DNA of 64,000 nucleotides from Tiliqua scincoides (GCF_035046505.1 NC_089822.1:126724807-126788806), one strand, 5' to 3'. Numbered from the stretch's first letter, positions 1 to 17,872 are shown. Notes: generated by a model from the sequence alone, not told the origin. Numbers and translations are program-made.

Positions 1-552
1 GTGAATCTGGTTTAGAAACCCAGTTGCTGCATTTGGGGCAGACGTACATTCGTCTCCAGATGGAGATTGTCTAGAGGTGAAACCTGATAGTCTGCAGCAG
101 AAGTTGGATTTATACAATGCTAATTGGATGGTCTTTGTGTCATGAAGTCTATCTCCCTTCTTTGATCAGGTCTGTGTGCAGCACTGATTGGCTGGTCCAT
201 CTGCCAATCACTAAACAACATCTCAGAGCAATTTTTAAAAGATAAGAACCAGTGTTAAAATATTGTAGTGTTAAAGGCAAGTGAGGGGAGAGAAGACAAT
301 GGGAGGAGAGAATAGAGAATGGTTAACATGATTTAATAATATTAAAATAAAAACAATTGTATTAAAGCCATAATAAAAACATATATGGCTAAAACTGTTT
401 TAATTGGGATTCCATATTGCAAGTTGGGGCTAAAGGTGGGTTGGGAAAAGTTGACACTGTTCGCTCCCAGCCTTTGTGTCTTCCAACAATGGTGCTGTGA
501 GGGAGAAAGCAGGAATGTTGATACAGTCCAGAGTCCCCCACAATCCTAATAA

Positions 553-5932
<5,380 letters not shown>

Positions 5933-7177
5933 CATCTCAAGAGAGCCAGGATCTAGGCCAGGAAAGGCCAGGAGAAACCCCTTCTACATGTATCTCCTCC
6001 GTCCTTCCCGTTGCCCATTTCCTCTGGAACTCTGCACTTGCCTTTCCTGGTCTCAGCTGTACATTGGAGTTGGATGTAATGGCAACGGTCAAGACCAACT
6101 AGGAGGCATATATGCCCCTCTCCTCCGCTGTGTTTGGTGACTTGGGGTGGATGTCTCTTGCCTTAACCTTTTCCTAAGGGGCCTTGGATGCATACTCTGA
6201 AGCCTTTGCCCCCAACCCAAAGCTTTGCCAAAGTCCCAGGCTGCCCATCCTGTTGAGTTGGGCATGCTTAAGCCAAATATTGAGGACCTGGGAAAGCCCC
6301 CAAGGGGCTTGGAGGCTCTCCCTTTCAAAATGGGTGGAGCTCCAAATGTGCAATTCCCCTGCCTGTGGGAAAAGGGGCACTTCAAGAGCCAATAGAGACT
6401 CTCCAGCACATGGGCCCTATGCAATGGTCACAGCCACCTCCCTCTAACCTAGTCCACAAGCTGGGAATAAGCTATATCCTTCAGCTTCTGAGCTGGGAAC
6501 CCAGGCACCCAGGACACTATTTATTCACGTCTCTGAACACAGAGGGATGCAATGCCTCCCAGCCATCCCTCCCCTCATACATGAATGGAACTTAGACCAA
6601 TGATTACGGGGTATGGAGGAGAGCGAAGCTGGGACTTCAACACGCAGACCCCTCTGCCCTCTCAGAAGTTTTCTTTTTGTTTGGGGGGGGATGGGTTATT
6701 AATAACCATCTCTCATGGGTTCCAGTGATATGTGGATTTTTTGAGGGAGGTGAGTTGGGGGGATGGGGAATGGGGCTTCTTTTTATTAGCTGTATAAAGT
6801 GCTAATGTTTTGTTGTTTGCGGGCAGAGATCAATCCCAAAGCGGCGTGGGGGGGAGGAGGGGTTGCAATCTTCCCTGTTGCTTCCTCAGGGTCAAGGGGG
6901 GGATCAGAGTGAGGAGGCTGCATCTGTTCTTGCTTGGGATGCTTTTGACCCTGGTGCTATGCATTCTGGGAAACAGACCCCCAAAGGACACTAGATACCA
7001 AAGATAGATCAAGGATAGGGTAGAGGTTAAGGGTGCAGAGCTGCAGACTTGAACCTGTTTCCTGTCCCTCAGGGCCCCCCCTGACTGCTCTCCCCTACCT
7101 GAGAAGCCAGCTGCCCTGTCCAAAGATGTGGGGCACTGCTCACCTTAACCCGCTTTGAGCTTTTGGAAAGTGTTTAA

Positions 7178-7183
7178 AATAAA
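7178..7183 (+). terminator. Candidate proximal poly(A) signal AATAAA (RARG)
   Basis: An AATAAA inside taaaataaataac, about 1.25 kb after the stop, followed by a T-rich stretch (cctttgtttcc). It could give a shorter 3' UTR. Confidence 0.45.
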
Positions 7184-8055
7184 TAACCCCCCTTTGTTTC
7201 CACAGCACTTTGATGAAGGGGAGGGGCAGTTTACTTCTGCTATAGGCAACTTTGCCCCTCTCCTCTCCCAGCCTAAAGGAGACTATTATTGCTCCACATC
7301 AGCTTCACCACCAAAGTTTTGATGGACCAAATAGAGGTACAGCAAATGCAACCCTCTTTCTTGTACTAGAGAGTGAAAGACTTGCCGAAGACTGTTTTGT
7401 TTTTTTTCCACTCTGCTCCTAGCAGTATGAAACCCAAACACTACAATAGGAGACCTTTGTATCATTGCCTTTTGCAGCTGCTATTCCATCTCTCCCACCC
7501 TACCACAAGCCTTCATCAGGTGGGGCAGGCAGACCCTTTTGCTGTGTAGACCCAACTGCATCACAGCTGAGGTAGGCATTCGCCCCATAGCTGTTTGGGC
7601 TAGGGGCAGAAGGAGTTGTCCACCTTTTTGCCTTTTCTGCTGTTATGGGGTGAGAGCTGAAGGTGCTGCTGCCCCCAGCTGGCCATGAATGGAGCAGCAC
7701 TTTTGGTGGGTTTATTTATTTGCCTTTGTTTACACCAGGGGATGGGTAGCATAGGAAACTGTCCCACGTGTGCACCAGAGCAGGTGATGAGGGGTAACAG
7801 TACCCCAAGGAATAGGGGTTCTGCTGAATTGTCTTGGCTTCCTCCCCAGTCATTTTAAGCTGCCAAAACCTTTTAAAAAAACAAACCTAGGCCTTAAAAT
7901 GGGGTCTGTTTGCTGGGGGTGGGGTGGGATGGAAAAGAGGGTGAAGCCCTTCCTTCATGTTTACAGACCAGTTTTCCATGGTATTTTAAAGGAATCTCTC
8001 CTGCCCCTGCACTCCCAGTCGTGCCGCAGAAGAGGGGACTTTTCTATTTTTGCAA

Positions 8056-8061
8056 AATAAA
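8056..8061 (+). terminator. Candidate distal poly(A) signal AATAAA (RARG)
   Basis: AATAAA in gcaaaataaagtgatgg, followed within 40 bp by T-rich sequence (cctttgtctccttc). It lies at the end of the repeat-free stretch, so it is the favoured end of the transcript. Confidence 0.65.
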
Positions 8062-8283
8062 GTGATGGAAACCCAAACCTCTCCTTTGTCTCCTTCACAA
8101 CCAGAATGTGATTTGTGTCAAAAGTTCATGGATGGATAATTCATGGTCACTGAGTGCACAGATAGGGAGTACCCATGGTTTTTCCTGGGACCTACCGTCA
8201 GAGGCAGAGGGTTGACATGATCACCACTTGTGTATCAATCCAAGGTTGGACCATGCACCAAGTGAGGAAAGGGGTTGCATCAT

Positions 8284-8356
8284 GCCTGCATTCACACACC
8301 CTTCTTGAAAATATGGATGTGATCCATATTTTCAAGAAGGGTGTGTGAATGCAGGC
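8284..8356. repeat. Perfect 35-bp inverted repeat with 3-nt loop
   Basis: The left arm (8284-8318, starting GCCTGCATTCACAC) is the exact reverse complement of the right arm (8322-8356, ending GTGTGAATGCAGGC). Only GTG lies between them. No match to the repeat families here was seen. Confidence 0.95.
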
Positions 8357-10230
8357 TATGTGATAGCCATATCAGTGGCAAGTTTTTCTGGGCCCTCAGC
8401 GACCTCATTTTGCAGGACCCTGTGCTCGCACAGGATCTCCAAGTCTTCTCCCTTTCCCATGCAACTGGGAGGCAGAGAAGGTAAACGGAAGGATTTTCCC
8501 TCCATTCTCCTAGGGTTCTCTTGACCTGTCCCATAACCTCCATTGTAAGCCACAGTGACAGTGTGGGCAGTCTGGTGGGGAGATAACCCAGTTGTTGGGG
8601 GGGGGCAGGGTAAGAAGGGCTGTGTGATTTTTGCGTAAGCAGTTCTTCATCCCTGTTCCTTTGGGTCAATTAGTGTGCTCTCCAGAAAACAGGGTCCCTT
8701 GTCATAGGGATGAAGGAAGGAGGCAGGATTTGTACAAGATTCATGCTGGAACACACCCTGTCCCGTCCCGTTCCCCCCACTAATCCCTCTTCAGAAGTCA
8801 AGTTCCTGGAGAGCAAACAAGCAACCCAGAAATATGCAGCTGCTGCCATATAAAGGTTAGTTCTGAGGGGCTTCAGGCGTTGGCCAAGCAAGTCTTGGGG
8901 AGCTTCTGGGGCCCTCAGCCAGTGCCTAACCCAGCAGCACCACTGTTCATTTGGTCTCCTAACTAGTCTAAGGGGGGCAGATCATTTAACTGCAACATGT
9001 ACATTGCTTGGGGAATTCAGTTCTCCACATGGCCATTCACATAAATGGCTTTAGACACAGTCATGAAAGAGAGGCCTGTCAGCACCCACTAGCTATGATA
9101 ACTAATGGGAGTTCCATCTTCCGAGCCGGTGTGTTCAACATCTGGGAATGGTTGTTGCCTTCAGACCCTGCTTTTGAGTTTCCCAGAGGCATCTGGCTGA
9201 TGCCCATTTGATCCCGAAGGGTCGGTTTCTCATCCAGATGCAAAGTAGGCCTGCTTGATATGGTTGTGCATTCCCTCTTCTACACAGTCATCAATGGTAC
9301 TGGATAGGCCTGCCCCTCAGCCTCTGCTCATTCTATGCTTGAACTATTGAGACAGTCCTGATCAAACTTGATCTGATATTTTGTGGTGTGCTTAGCAATT
9401 GGTACCTCATCTTTCCTAAACAGCAGTGGGTGAGGAATTCTCTGTTTGGAGGGGGTTTTCCTATTCCACTCCATTCCCACCTTGGGGGAAGGGGGGGGGA
9501 GAAACAAAACTTTGCCACCCAAAATAGGTCCTTTCACAGTTTTTTCCATGTACTCTGTGTCAGAGTTTACCGCTGTCTTTGGCTGAACAATTCCTGTTTG
9601 ACTAGTGCTAATTTGGCATGGTTACAAATGGGAGCTATGGTGGTAGTTTTACTGCTGTTCCTGCTGCAGTGCTTGAAAGAGCCTGTAGGTGCATCTAAAC
9701 CCAGCAGAATTTTCTGTCCTGCCTAATCAAACTACAGAACTTAGCTATGGAACTTAAAGTGCCCTTTTTCAAAGATGGTAATTACCAGACTACCTTGTTC
9801 CGTTAAAAGAGAACATGGGACTGCTACAACTTGTTTTTCTCCTTCATAACTAGGATAGGAAACTATAGGATCACTAAGGAGTAGGTGCAACAATATTTAG
9901 CATGTGTGTGATGCTTTTGCATGTCACATGCTTTATCCTGTTATCCTTAGAGCACTGTTGCATGAAACAAAGCAGGTTGACTCTGGCCCTCTGTGGCAGT
10001 GAGGAATTGAGGCTAAGAGGGAGTGGCTTGTCTGAGGAAGGGAGCTCAATCTGACTCCTCCCTGTGGCTAAAGGATCAACAGCCTCCAGGTAACTGCCAA
10101 TGCCAAGGAGTAACACCTAAGGGGCTGAGCGCACTGAGGGATATGCAGCAGCAGCTGCTACCTTTGGGATGAGTGGATTGGCAATGAGAGGATAATGGGG
10201 TCATGTGTTCTTTGATTTAAAAAATGATGA
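8357..10230. other. Intergenic stretch with no recognised gene
   Basis: No exon, RNA gene or clear mobile element recognised. It has short G-rich runs near 8600 and 9490. Confidence 0.6.
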
Positions 10231-10234
10231 AGGA

Positions 10235-10440
10235 GAGAAAGTTATTTTTCACATTTTTATACTGCCCTTCTTCCAAGGAGCTCAGGGTGGTGTAGATTGT
10301 TCCTTCTTTCTTTGTTGCCCTAACAGCCCTGTGAAGTACATTGGGAGATGACTGGCCCAAGGACAGCCAGGAAGCTTCATGGCTGAACTGGGATTTGAAC
10401 CTGGATCTTCCAGGTCTGACTCCCAAATCCTGGCTTGGGG
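10235..10440 (-). mobile_element. Old tRNA-derived SINE (same family as 49.05 kb)
   Basis: On the minus strand it reads a Pol III B-box-like CAGGTTCAAATCCCA, then CTTGGGCCAGTCATCTCCCA, CACAGGGCTGTT and CCCTGAGCTCCTTGGA, ending in GGCAGTATAAAAAT. It matches the SINE at 49.05 kb in order but is more diverged. Confidence 0.75.
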
Positions 10441-10544
10441 AGGAATCAGCTACAGCAGAATGGCATTTTGAAATGTAGTGAGCCATTTTGAGGACCTGAT
10501 GGTCAAGAAGCAGGATTTAAATCAAACAGGAGTATCTCTTCTTG

Positions 10545-10904
10545 CAGTGGTTCTCACACGTCTAGCACCAGGACCTGCTTTACAGAATAAGAATCTCTCA
10601 GGACCCACTGGAAGTGATGTCATGACAGGAAGTGACATTATCAAGCAGGAAACTTTTTCACAATCCTAGGCCGCAGTCCTCACACACACCCAGGAGTAAG
10701 TTCCATTGATTATCATTGTTAAAAGAATATACATAGCAGCTTGTTAAAAGTACAGGTCAGTCACATTTCCCCAAATGCAGTCACATACCATGGGAGCATC
10801 AGGTCTAATCTATTAAAAATAAAATATTGAAATGAATAGGGACCCACCTGAAATTGGCTCTCGACCTACCTAGTGGGTCCCGACCCACAGTTTGAGAAAT
10901 GCTG
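10545..10904 (+). mobile_element. Non-autonomous hAT-type DNA element, family A
   Basis: It starts CAGTGGTTCTCACAC and ends GTTTGAGAAATGCTG (inverted termini). Flanking 8-bp copies are TCTTCTTG and TCTTATTG (7 of 8 match), the target-duplication size of hAT transposons. There is no transposase frame. Other copies are at 11.76, 22.57, 29.18 and 48.59 kb. Confidence 0.88.
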
Positions 10905-11756
10905 TCTTATTGAGTAAATGGCAGAGGTAAGATTTAAAACAAGAACTTCAGTCTCTTCACTGCAGCACAACACATCCCTCCCTCCCTCCTACTGTTGCTT
11001 AATCCTGTCTCAAGTGGCAGGGTGGAACAGTATAGCAGTGAATGACTTCACACCTTATTATAGGAGTCAGTTCTTGATCTTTGAAAATCTGAATGTGTTC
11101 ACCTTGTTTCTTTGGTTTACCCTTTGCTCATACATGCTGGGCAAGGCATTGCTTTTGTCCAGGTGCTTGATTTAGCAACTCAGAACTGCAGCTAAGGGAT
11201 GTTTGGCATCATTTTAACTTGAGCACAGCACTTCCACTTGAGAGGCTGTTTCTGTGGATGTGGCCCAGCCTGGGAATTGCTACATTACGGCAAGGTCACA
11301 ACCCAGATGTGTTGGAGTTTCCCATTAAAAATGACAGTGTAACTATAGATTCTCCTGTCTTGTTCTTACTAGCCCACCCTCCTGCTTTCTTGCATAGAGA
11401 CCATTTTTTCCACCTCTGTTGGTTGAAGAGGAAGGTATGGAAGCAGCAGTAATAGAAAGGGGAACTTCGTTCTGCAAATTGTCTTTGGATTGATACCGCA
11501 ACCATAGTAAGCTCTGCCTCCTCTGGTACAAGTTTCTTGGCAATGAATTTAGAAGAAAGGGAAGGAGAGAATTATGGCCATTGCCAAATAGGAGTGTAGT
11601 TTAGCACTTTGTCCTCCAGATGGTGCTAAGTTGCTGTTTCTAGCATTGCTGCCTGTATAAAAACTCCTATGCTGCCCAACCAAACTTTCTAAGAGTATAC
11701 TACATGTTGCAAGCCAAACATGGGGTCCCAAAGACAGGTCATCATAATTGGACAAG

Positions 11757-12033
11757 AGGACATCATCAAGCAGGAAAATTTTTAGCCATCCTAGACTGTA
11801 ATCCTACCCACACTTACCCAGGAGTAAGTCCCATTTGCTATCATTGTTAAAAGAATATACAGAGAGGTTGTTAAAAGTACAGGTTTGTAATATTTCCCCA
11901 AATGCAGTCACATGCTATGGTAGCATCATGTCTAATATATTAAAAATAAAATATCGAAATGAAAGAATGGGAACCCACCTGAAAATGGTTTGCGACCCAC
12001 CTAGTGGGTCCCAACCCAGTTTGAGAAACACTG
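11757..12033 (+). mobile_element. hAT family A copy, left end missing
   Basis: It matches the family from CATCATCAAGCAGGAAAA to the terminal GTTTGAGAAACACTG. The CAGTGGTTCTC end is absent. Confidence 0.82.
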
Positions 12034-12673
12034 CTGTAGCTGTTCTGTTGCTCAAAATCTCACAGACTTCAATTGCTTTTTTTTCCTCAGCAGAGGAAAA
12101 GATACAGCATCCTTCCCCCTGTAGGAGAAAGATGGTTGCTGAATATAGGGGAGGGTGGTGGTGGTTTGAATAAACAAACAGCAAAAAGCTGCCTTACAGT
12201 TCCCCTGCTTAAACTTATTTTAAAGAAATGGGGTGTAAGGAGACACATGACTGTGCAGCATGACTGAACCTTCTCAGACTGCATTGCATGTAGGAAACCC
12301 GGAAATGAAGGACAGACCTGAGATAAGTCTTTCCTCCAATGCTTTTGTTTTTTACATGCAGGGAGGTTTTATATGCATGGGGAAGCATTCAGAAATATGA
12401 CCCCACACCTGCAGTCTGATGTGGCAGAGTCTAGAATTCTACCCCTCCTATTATGCATTGGGTGGGTCTCAGGCCTATTCTACACAGGCAAATAGAATGA
12501 GGGGGCAGACAACCTCCTGGGTGACAAGATGGTCTGTACCACTTCAGAGTGCAGGTGAGAGGTTATGCCATTTTTAAATTTTTCCCTTGTAAAAGACTCC
12601 CTACAAGAAAAATAAGAGCACAGTAGAGAGAAAGATTCAAACTCAGTCTACTCCTTGGTTTGCTAACATATTT

Positions 12674-12755
12674 TTAAAGCCCTTTCTGCCCAACGTTGCA
12701 TCAAAGCAACAGGGACCAAATATGTACACCTGTGGGCTGGGCAAAAATAGGTTAA
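12674..12755. mobile_element. TTAA-flanked short MITE, copy 1
   Basis: A unit of about 80 bp bounded by TTAA. It starts near GCCCTTTCTGCCCAACGTTG, includes CAACAGGGACCAAATATG and ends GGGCAAAAATAGG before TTAA. Imperfect inverted ends and TTAA flanks suggest a piggyBac-type target site. Other copies are at 15.75, 21.76 and 54.66 kb. Confidence 0.65.
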
Positions 12756-12918
12756 TGAAGGGGAAGTTTTCAAACTGCAACTTCCTCACCTGCAGCCTGA
12801 AGTGGCACAGTCCAATCTACCACCCCCCCCCAGGAGGGCCACTTTACTCTGCTACATGTGTATGCCAGGTGCTAACTGTGATTTCCAGAGATTGCACCAT
12901 TTAGCATCCAGCACAAGG

Positions 12919-12919
12919 T

Positions 12920-12960
<41 letters not shown>
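12919..12960. repeat. (TAA)n microsatellite
   Basis: About 14 trinucleotide units. It is the 3' tail of the minus-strand SINE that follows. Confidence 0.95.
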
Positions 12961-12961
<1 letters not shown>

Positions 12962-13222
12962 TAGGTATTTATATACCGCCTTTCTGGTCATCGGATTACT
13001 CCTCTGACTTTATTCAAGGCGGTTTACATAGGCAGGCGTTTCTAAATCCCTCAAGGGGATGCTCACACCAAGAGCAGATGGAATCACTCAGCTTGGCTTG
13101 TCAGCTGCTTCAAGGTCTCGCCATTCTCAGTGGGAGCTGCTGATGTCCTCGAACTGGCGACCTTCTGATGTTATCTTCAGGCTAACAGAGGCTCTACCCT
13201 CTAGACCAGACCTCCTGCACTG
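12961..13222 (-). mobile_element. tRNA-type SINE with (TTA)n tail, internally deleted
   Basis: On the minus strand it begins with a Pol III-like head (GGTCTGGTCTAGAGGGTAGA, then GTCGCCAGTTCGAGGAC). It ends GGCGGTATATAAATACC before the TTA tail. The longer plus-strand relative is at 16.26 kb. Confidence 0.82.
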
Positions 13223-15753
13223 AGTTGGTACTATTTTATTACTTGGCAACATTAAATGATCCAGAGGAATCTCACCAAAAGCCTCTATCGGCACAGAAAG
13301 CTTGACAGGTAGCTTTCTTAGGGTTTTAGGGTAGCTAAATGTTGGGTTGTTTTTTTTCCTCTCAGCCACATTTCTTGTGTCCTTAATGCTTACCTTGCTG
13401 CAGAAATATGAAGATGAGTAAAACTACACCTCTTGAACTTCTTCCTGTTACAAATTAAAGGCACTGCACTAGACAAAGCCTTTTAAAAAAAGAATTAATT
13501 TTAGTGTGTGTGTGTGTGATGAGCCCTCTGAAGCAGGCAAGACCAGTCTCATCTACATGAAACTGATCTTCCCTCTACTTTGAGATCACACCTAGCACTT
13601 ACATCATGCACTGACACTGGCATTCATGATCTGGTACCAGCAATGTGAGTTTAAGGTTATATTTTTTAATAGGACCCCACTTTCCTGTGTCCAAATCAGA
13701 TGGGTGGACTTAGACCAATAACTAGGTGTGAGCAAAATTCAGCAGGGGTTGGGGTGGGGGGTTTGCCTGATCAAAACCAGACAATTTGACACATGTGAGC
13801 CACATTTTTAGATGGAGCCGGCATGATGAACATGACCCATAGCTTTTGATGAAATGGAGAAGGTGACAGGCTGATTTCTAAATTAGCAGATATCATGGAG
13901 GGGAAGGTGCCTGTTCACTACAGGGGGAAAGGCCTAATTAATGACTGTTAGCCATGAAAAAAATTCCAGCTAGCTATCTTGTGCAGAAGCAATACAGAAT
14001 AGCTCTGAACACCAGTTGCTAATGGAACTGCTAATGGACTTCCTTATTGCCTTCCAATCCTATGCTTTTAACAGCTTGATGTGCAGACACTAGCAGGTGA
14101 AGGTGTCCATCCTATGAAAAGCATCACTGATTGCTTTCTGCAGATCAAGGCATAGGAGTAGGCTAGGCAAGATCTTGGAGTCAGCTGGCAAACCTAGTTG
14201 ATAATGGCATACAGCAGGAGTGGGCTGTGGCCTTTTTCTCCTGCTTGTGGGATTCCCAGAGGCATCCATGTGGCTGCTGTTGGAAACAGGGTGCAAGATT
14301 AAATGGGCAAGTGAATAGATCAGCTCTGATTGTGCTGTGCTCCTACCTTACCTTTCAGTCAGTGGCCAAAATGCTGGCATATGTGTGACTTTATCCTTTC
14401 CTACTGCTGTGGTTTTGGAAAGCCATTTTCCAACTCTGTACAGCAAGTCTTAAATAAGAATAAACAGGAATGAATGGGAGCTGCATTTGCCATGGCAATG
14501 GGTTGAGTTTAAAAAAAAAAAGTTTTCTTGAAGCAGCATTTTGTGCCAAGGTAATTCAGATTCTCAGCCCAGAAAAACAGGATTCTATAACTTTTATGAA
14601 TAAGGTGCAAGCTCAAAAATCTGCTTTGCTTTGTTGGGATACTTCTGCAGCTAGTCATCATGGGGCGGGTCCGAGCACACCAAACCTCTTCTTATTGACA
14701 TAATTGCTCAACCGTATCCTGTCCTTAAATGTATACCCTGCCTTTATCCATCAAGATCAAGGTGGTGTCTATGAGGCTCTTGGGCCACATGGATGCCACC
14801 TGTTTGTGCATGGATCAAACCTAGACCTGCTCAGTAAGGTGGCTGCAACATGGGCCTTCATGTTCTCTTCCAAAAGTTCCCTAGAAATTGCCAGTCATGG
14901 CTGGAGAATGTATTCATTGCTTCGAGGGTTGGAAGTTTTTTTTTTCTTTAAGCAGCCGGGATTCTTAGAATGCTGAAATTTAGTTCCAGTTTCTGCACTT
15001 ATATACAGTTGAGATGCATACCCAGACAGTGCTTACAGACATGTGCACCCTGGTGTGCACACTTTCCCCACTATACTAAGGCAGACAATACCCTCCTCCT
15101 TCCTTTCACTCTCTCTCTCACAAATTCCCCAGCTATCTCTTACGTGTACATACACACACTTCCTTCCTCAGGCACCAACTCCTTCCTCTCAAACAAGTTG
15201 GTTATTTACCGAAGATGTTATGTTTATACCATGTCACACAATAATATGCCTGTGCACTTTATGATAAAAAATAATCCAGGGTGACTCTTAGGTTTGCCAA
15301 GTTGCCAACTGATCAAGAAAATACAACCCGGTCTGCTCTTCTGTCTTGAACAGCTACTTGATGTACAGAAATCACCAGATAAAGCTTTTCACAGCATGAA
15401 GATAAACATTATCACTTGCTAATTGCTGCATATCAAATCTGCACAGACAGTTACAGTAAAGAACTCTGATGTTCCAAGGCACAGTGTTTCACCTTGGAAT
15501 GTCAGACTTCTTTACTCCCAATCACCTTGTAGAGGAAGGTCCTCACTTCATCCATAAACAGGCACAGAAAGACAAAAAGTATTGAAAAAAATAGATTGCA
15601 ACTGGCATAATTTGACATCCTAGAATATTTGCATTAGCACAAATAAAGTGTTTAATATCAAAAAAAGAAGAAATGTTACTTAAAGCATAATTTCAGCTAG
15701 AATTGTGGAATTCTGGGAACAGAATAAAATTCCCAATGTTTGAGAACGGATAC
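13223..15753. other. Intergenic stretch, mostly unassigned
   Basis: No gene recognised. A weak SINE or L2-like tail on the minus strand lies at about 14715-14775 (tataccctgcctttatcc). Confidence 0.55.
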
Positions 15754-15884
15754 TTAAGCCATTTCTGCCCAACATTACAAATATACAACAGGGACCAAAT
15801 GGGTTAACCCATTTTTGCCTGACACACAGGTGTACATGTTTGGTCCCTGTTGCGTATATGCAGTGTTGGGCAGAAATGGCTTAA
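15754..15884. mobile_element. TTAA-flanked MITE, two units head to head
   Basis: TTAA at 15754, 15804 and 15881 bound a partial unit and an inverted full unit. The first reads GCCATTTCTGCCCAACATT to CAGGGACCAAATGGG. The second reads CCCATTTTTGCCTGACACAC to GGGCAGAAATGGC. The result is a large interrupted palindrome. Confidence 0.7.
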
Positions 15885-16035
15885 GTGACGGGATGCAAGG
15901 CATCAATTGGGCCAAAACTAAGATGCTGTGTGGATGTAAAAGAGAAAGAACTTAGTTCTGTTAAGAAAGCACTAACTCCTTCCATCATATCATGGAATTC
16001 TACACAAATGTCAGCCAGAAGACCTGTTTGCATTT

Positions 16036-16118
16036 AGGGTACAATTCTATGCACATTTAGTTGGGTGTAAGTCCTTCTGAATGCAATGGAGCTATCTTCT
16101 GAGTAAGCATGAAGAAGA
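16036..16118. repeat. Short foldback repeat, old copy
   Basis: It matches the palindromic pattern CAATCCTATGCAC ... AGTAAGTCC...CAATGG...TTCTGAGTAAGCATG, also seen at 18.46, 20.25, 53.37 and 53.88 kb. The arms are diverged. Confidence 0.6.
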
Positions 16119-16256
16119 ATGTGCTGTTTGATTAACTGGTGAGAGTGTCACTGATGTAAAAACTCAGTTGACAAAAAGGTGTCCTCAGTTGGGTAGCAAA
16201 CTGGTGGCTCTTAGTCTGCACTGCTTTTATAAATAATAATGCTTAGAATCTGGAGG

Positions 16257-16690
16257 CAGGAGGGCAGGAGGTCTGGTCTAGAGGGTACAGCCTCCGTTAG
16301 CCCGAAGATAACATCAGAAGGTCGCCAGTTCGAGGACACAGTTCGAAGACAGGCAGCTCCCTGAATGGCTGAGACCTTGAAGCAGCTGACAAGCCCAGCT
16401 GAGTGATTCCACCTGATCTTGGTGTGAGCAAGAAGCGTCTTGGCTGCCCTTCATGTGAGAGATGGAGCTGCTTGTCAGCCTGCCTGGGAGAATCGGAGGC
16501 CAGAAGTGAGACCAAACCAGGAAGATCCATTCTGAAATGCTGTTGGTTCTTGAAAGAGAGAACTTCTATGATTGTAAAAATCCCTTTGAGGGATTTAGAA
16601 ACACCTGCCTGTGTAAACTGCCTTGAATAAAGTCAGAGGAGTAATCCGATGACCAGAAAGGCGGTATAGAAATGTTGTTGTTGTTGTTAT
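16257..16690 (+). mobile_element. Long tRNA-type SINE with (GTT)n tail
   Basis: The head reads GGTCTGGTCTAGAGGGTACA and GTCGCCAGTTCGAGGACA (A- and B-box-like). The body is about 300 bp. The tail TTGAATAAAGTCAGAGGAG leads into GGCGGTATAGAAATG and a GTT run. It is the fuller relative of the minus copy at 12.96 kb. The head-body-tail plan is that of a Pol III SINE using a LINE tail. Confidence 0.82.
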
Positions 16691-17024
16691 CTGTAAAGCA
16701 CTTTCTGAATTGCGAAGTGCTCTGTATATAGTATCTTGATGTAGCCCTTCCAAGAACTCTGTAAGGTGATTGCTCAGGCTGCAATCCTAGCAGTAGTGTA
16801 GCTAGAGGGGAAGTAAAACAGTATGTAACGCAGGTGCTGCAATGCGCCATGTAAGTGGCCCTTCCCACTCATCGTCAGAACCATTCTGGGTAGCAACAGC
16901 AGTGGAGATGCTGTTCGGTTTGGTGAGTGCCTGCCTGTTTAATCCCTGCATTTTCAGAGCAGAACTGGGGAAAAACCCATGACTGAAGCCTTAAAAAGTA
17001 ATGCTACTAGTCCCAGTAAACAAT

Positions 17025-17334
17025 CATGGGTCTCCATACCCTGGCCCAGGGGCCACGGCGAGCCTCTGTCTGGCCCGCAGCCAGCCTCTTGTCCCCTGAA
17101 AGCCTCTGGCCCACTTGGCTGAACATGATTGGAGCTGTGCTCTGGTTGCATCTGGAGGGTGTTCTAAGGGCCAGAGAAGTTGAATGAATGAGCCCATTTA
17201 TTCATTTATTCACTCATCTAAGTTCCATCTCTAATTTATTGATATAAATTTTATATTTAAATTTTTTTTCTGACCCTCTATACCGTGCCAGATATTTGAT
17301 GCAGCCCTCTGGCTAAAAAGTTTGGGGACCCCTA
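17025..17334. mobile_element. hAT-type element (GGGTCTCCA termini)
   Basis: It starts CATGGGTCTCCATACCCTGG and ends AGTTTGGGGACCCCTA, imperfect inverted termini typical of Charlie-like hAT repeats. No clear target duplication remains. Confidence 0.65.
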
Positions 17335-17342
17335 GGCTAGAT

Positions 17343-17872
17343 CAAGGGTGTCAAATTTATTTCATATAGCAGGTGAAATAGCATTCATGGCTCCTACTGA
17401 GGGCTGGGTGTGACATCATTAAGCAATGGCCAGAAATCAGTACTTTGTTCTCACATAGGAACTTATTAGCTGCAAATGACAGAAAATATGCAAATCTTGA
17501 TCAAATTTTCAAGATATAGGAGAACCCAATTATCACACGGGCTGCCCTTTCTGCAGCCCGGCTTCTGCCAAGGTGTCACTTCCACAACTCAGGTGCTCTG
17601 AAATGTGACACCACCTCAGGTTCTCCCAGGTAACTGGGCTCTAGCAGTGCCTTGGCAGAGTTTCTCTCTCACACCTCTTTTGGTCTGCCCTTTCCCCCTA
17701 GGGTTCCTTGCCTTCTGAGGCCTCCTTCCATCTCTCCCTCCCAGAGCCTCAGCAGAAGTGGATGCTGTTGAATGGGCAGTGCTGGGAGAGCTCAATTATT
17801 ACATGGGCTGGATAAAGAGCTTCTGTGGGCCATATCTGTTGGTATATGTGGGCCTTATGTTTGACAGCCCTT
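17343..17872. mobile_element. hAT-type element with perfect 8-bp target duplication
   Basis: The termini are CAAGGGTGTCAAATT and GTTTGACAGCCCTT. GGCTAGAT flanks both sides (17335-17342 and 17873-17880). The interior is C/T-rich and non-coding. The flanking ggctagat-gaaccaattgtctgattcaa looks like a tRNA-type SINE tail that was split by this insertion. Confidence 0.85.

Larger units (their letters stand above)
5933..8080 (+). other. RARG: RARG 3' UTR (inferred)
   Basis: About 2.1 kb after the stop with no recognised interspersed repeat, in contrast to the repeat-rich DNA downstream. This supports retained UTR sequence. There are two candidate poly(A) signals. The end at about 8080 is inferred from the second. 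Confidence 0.7.

Noticed and set aside
12919-12960. CRISPR or other regulated repeat array
   Set aside because: Simple TAA microsatellite forming a SINE tail.
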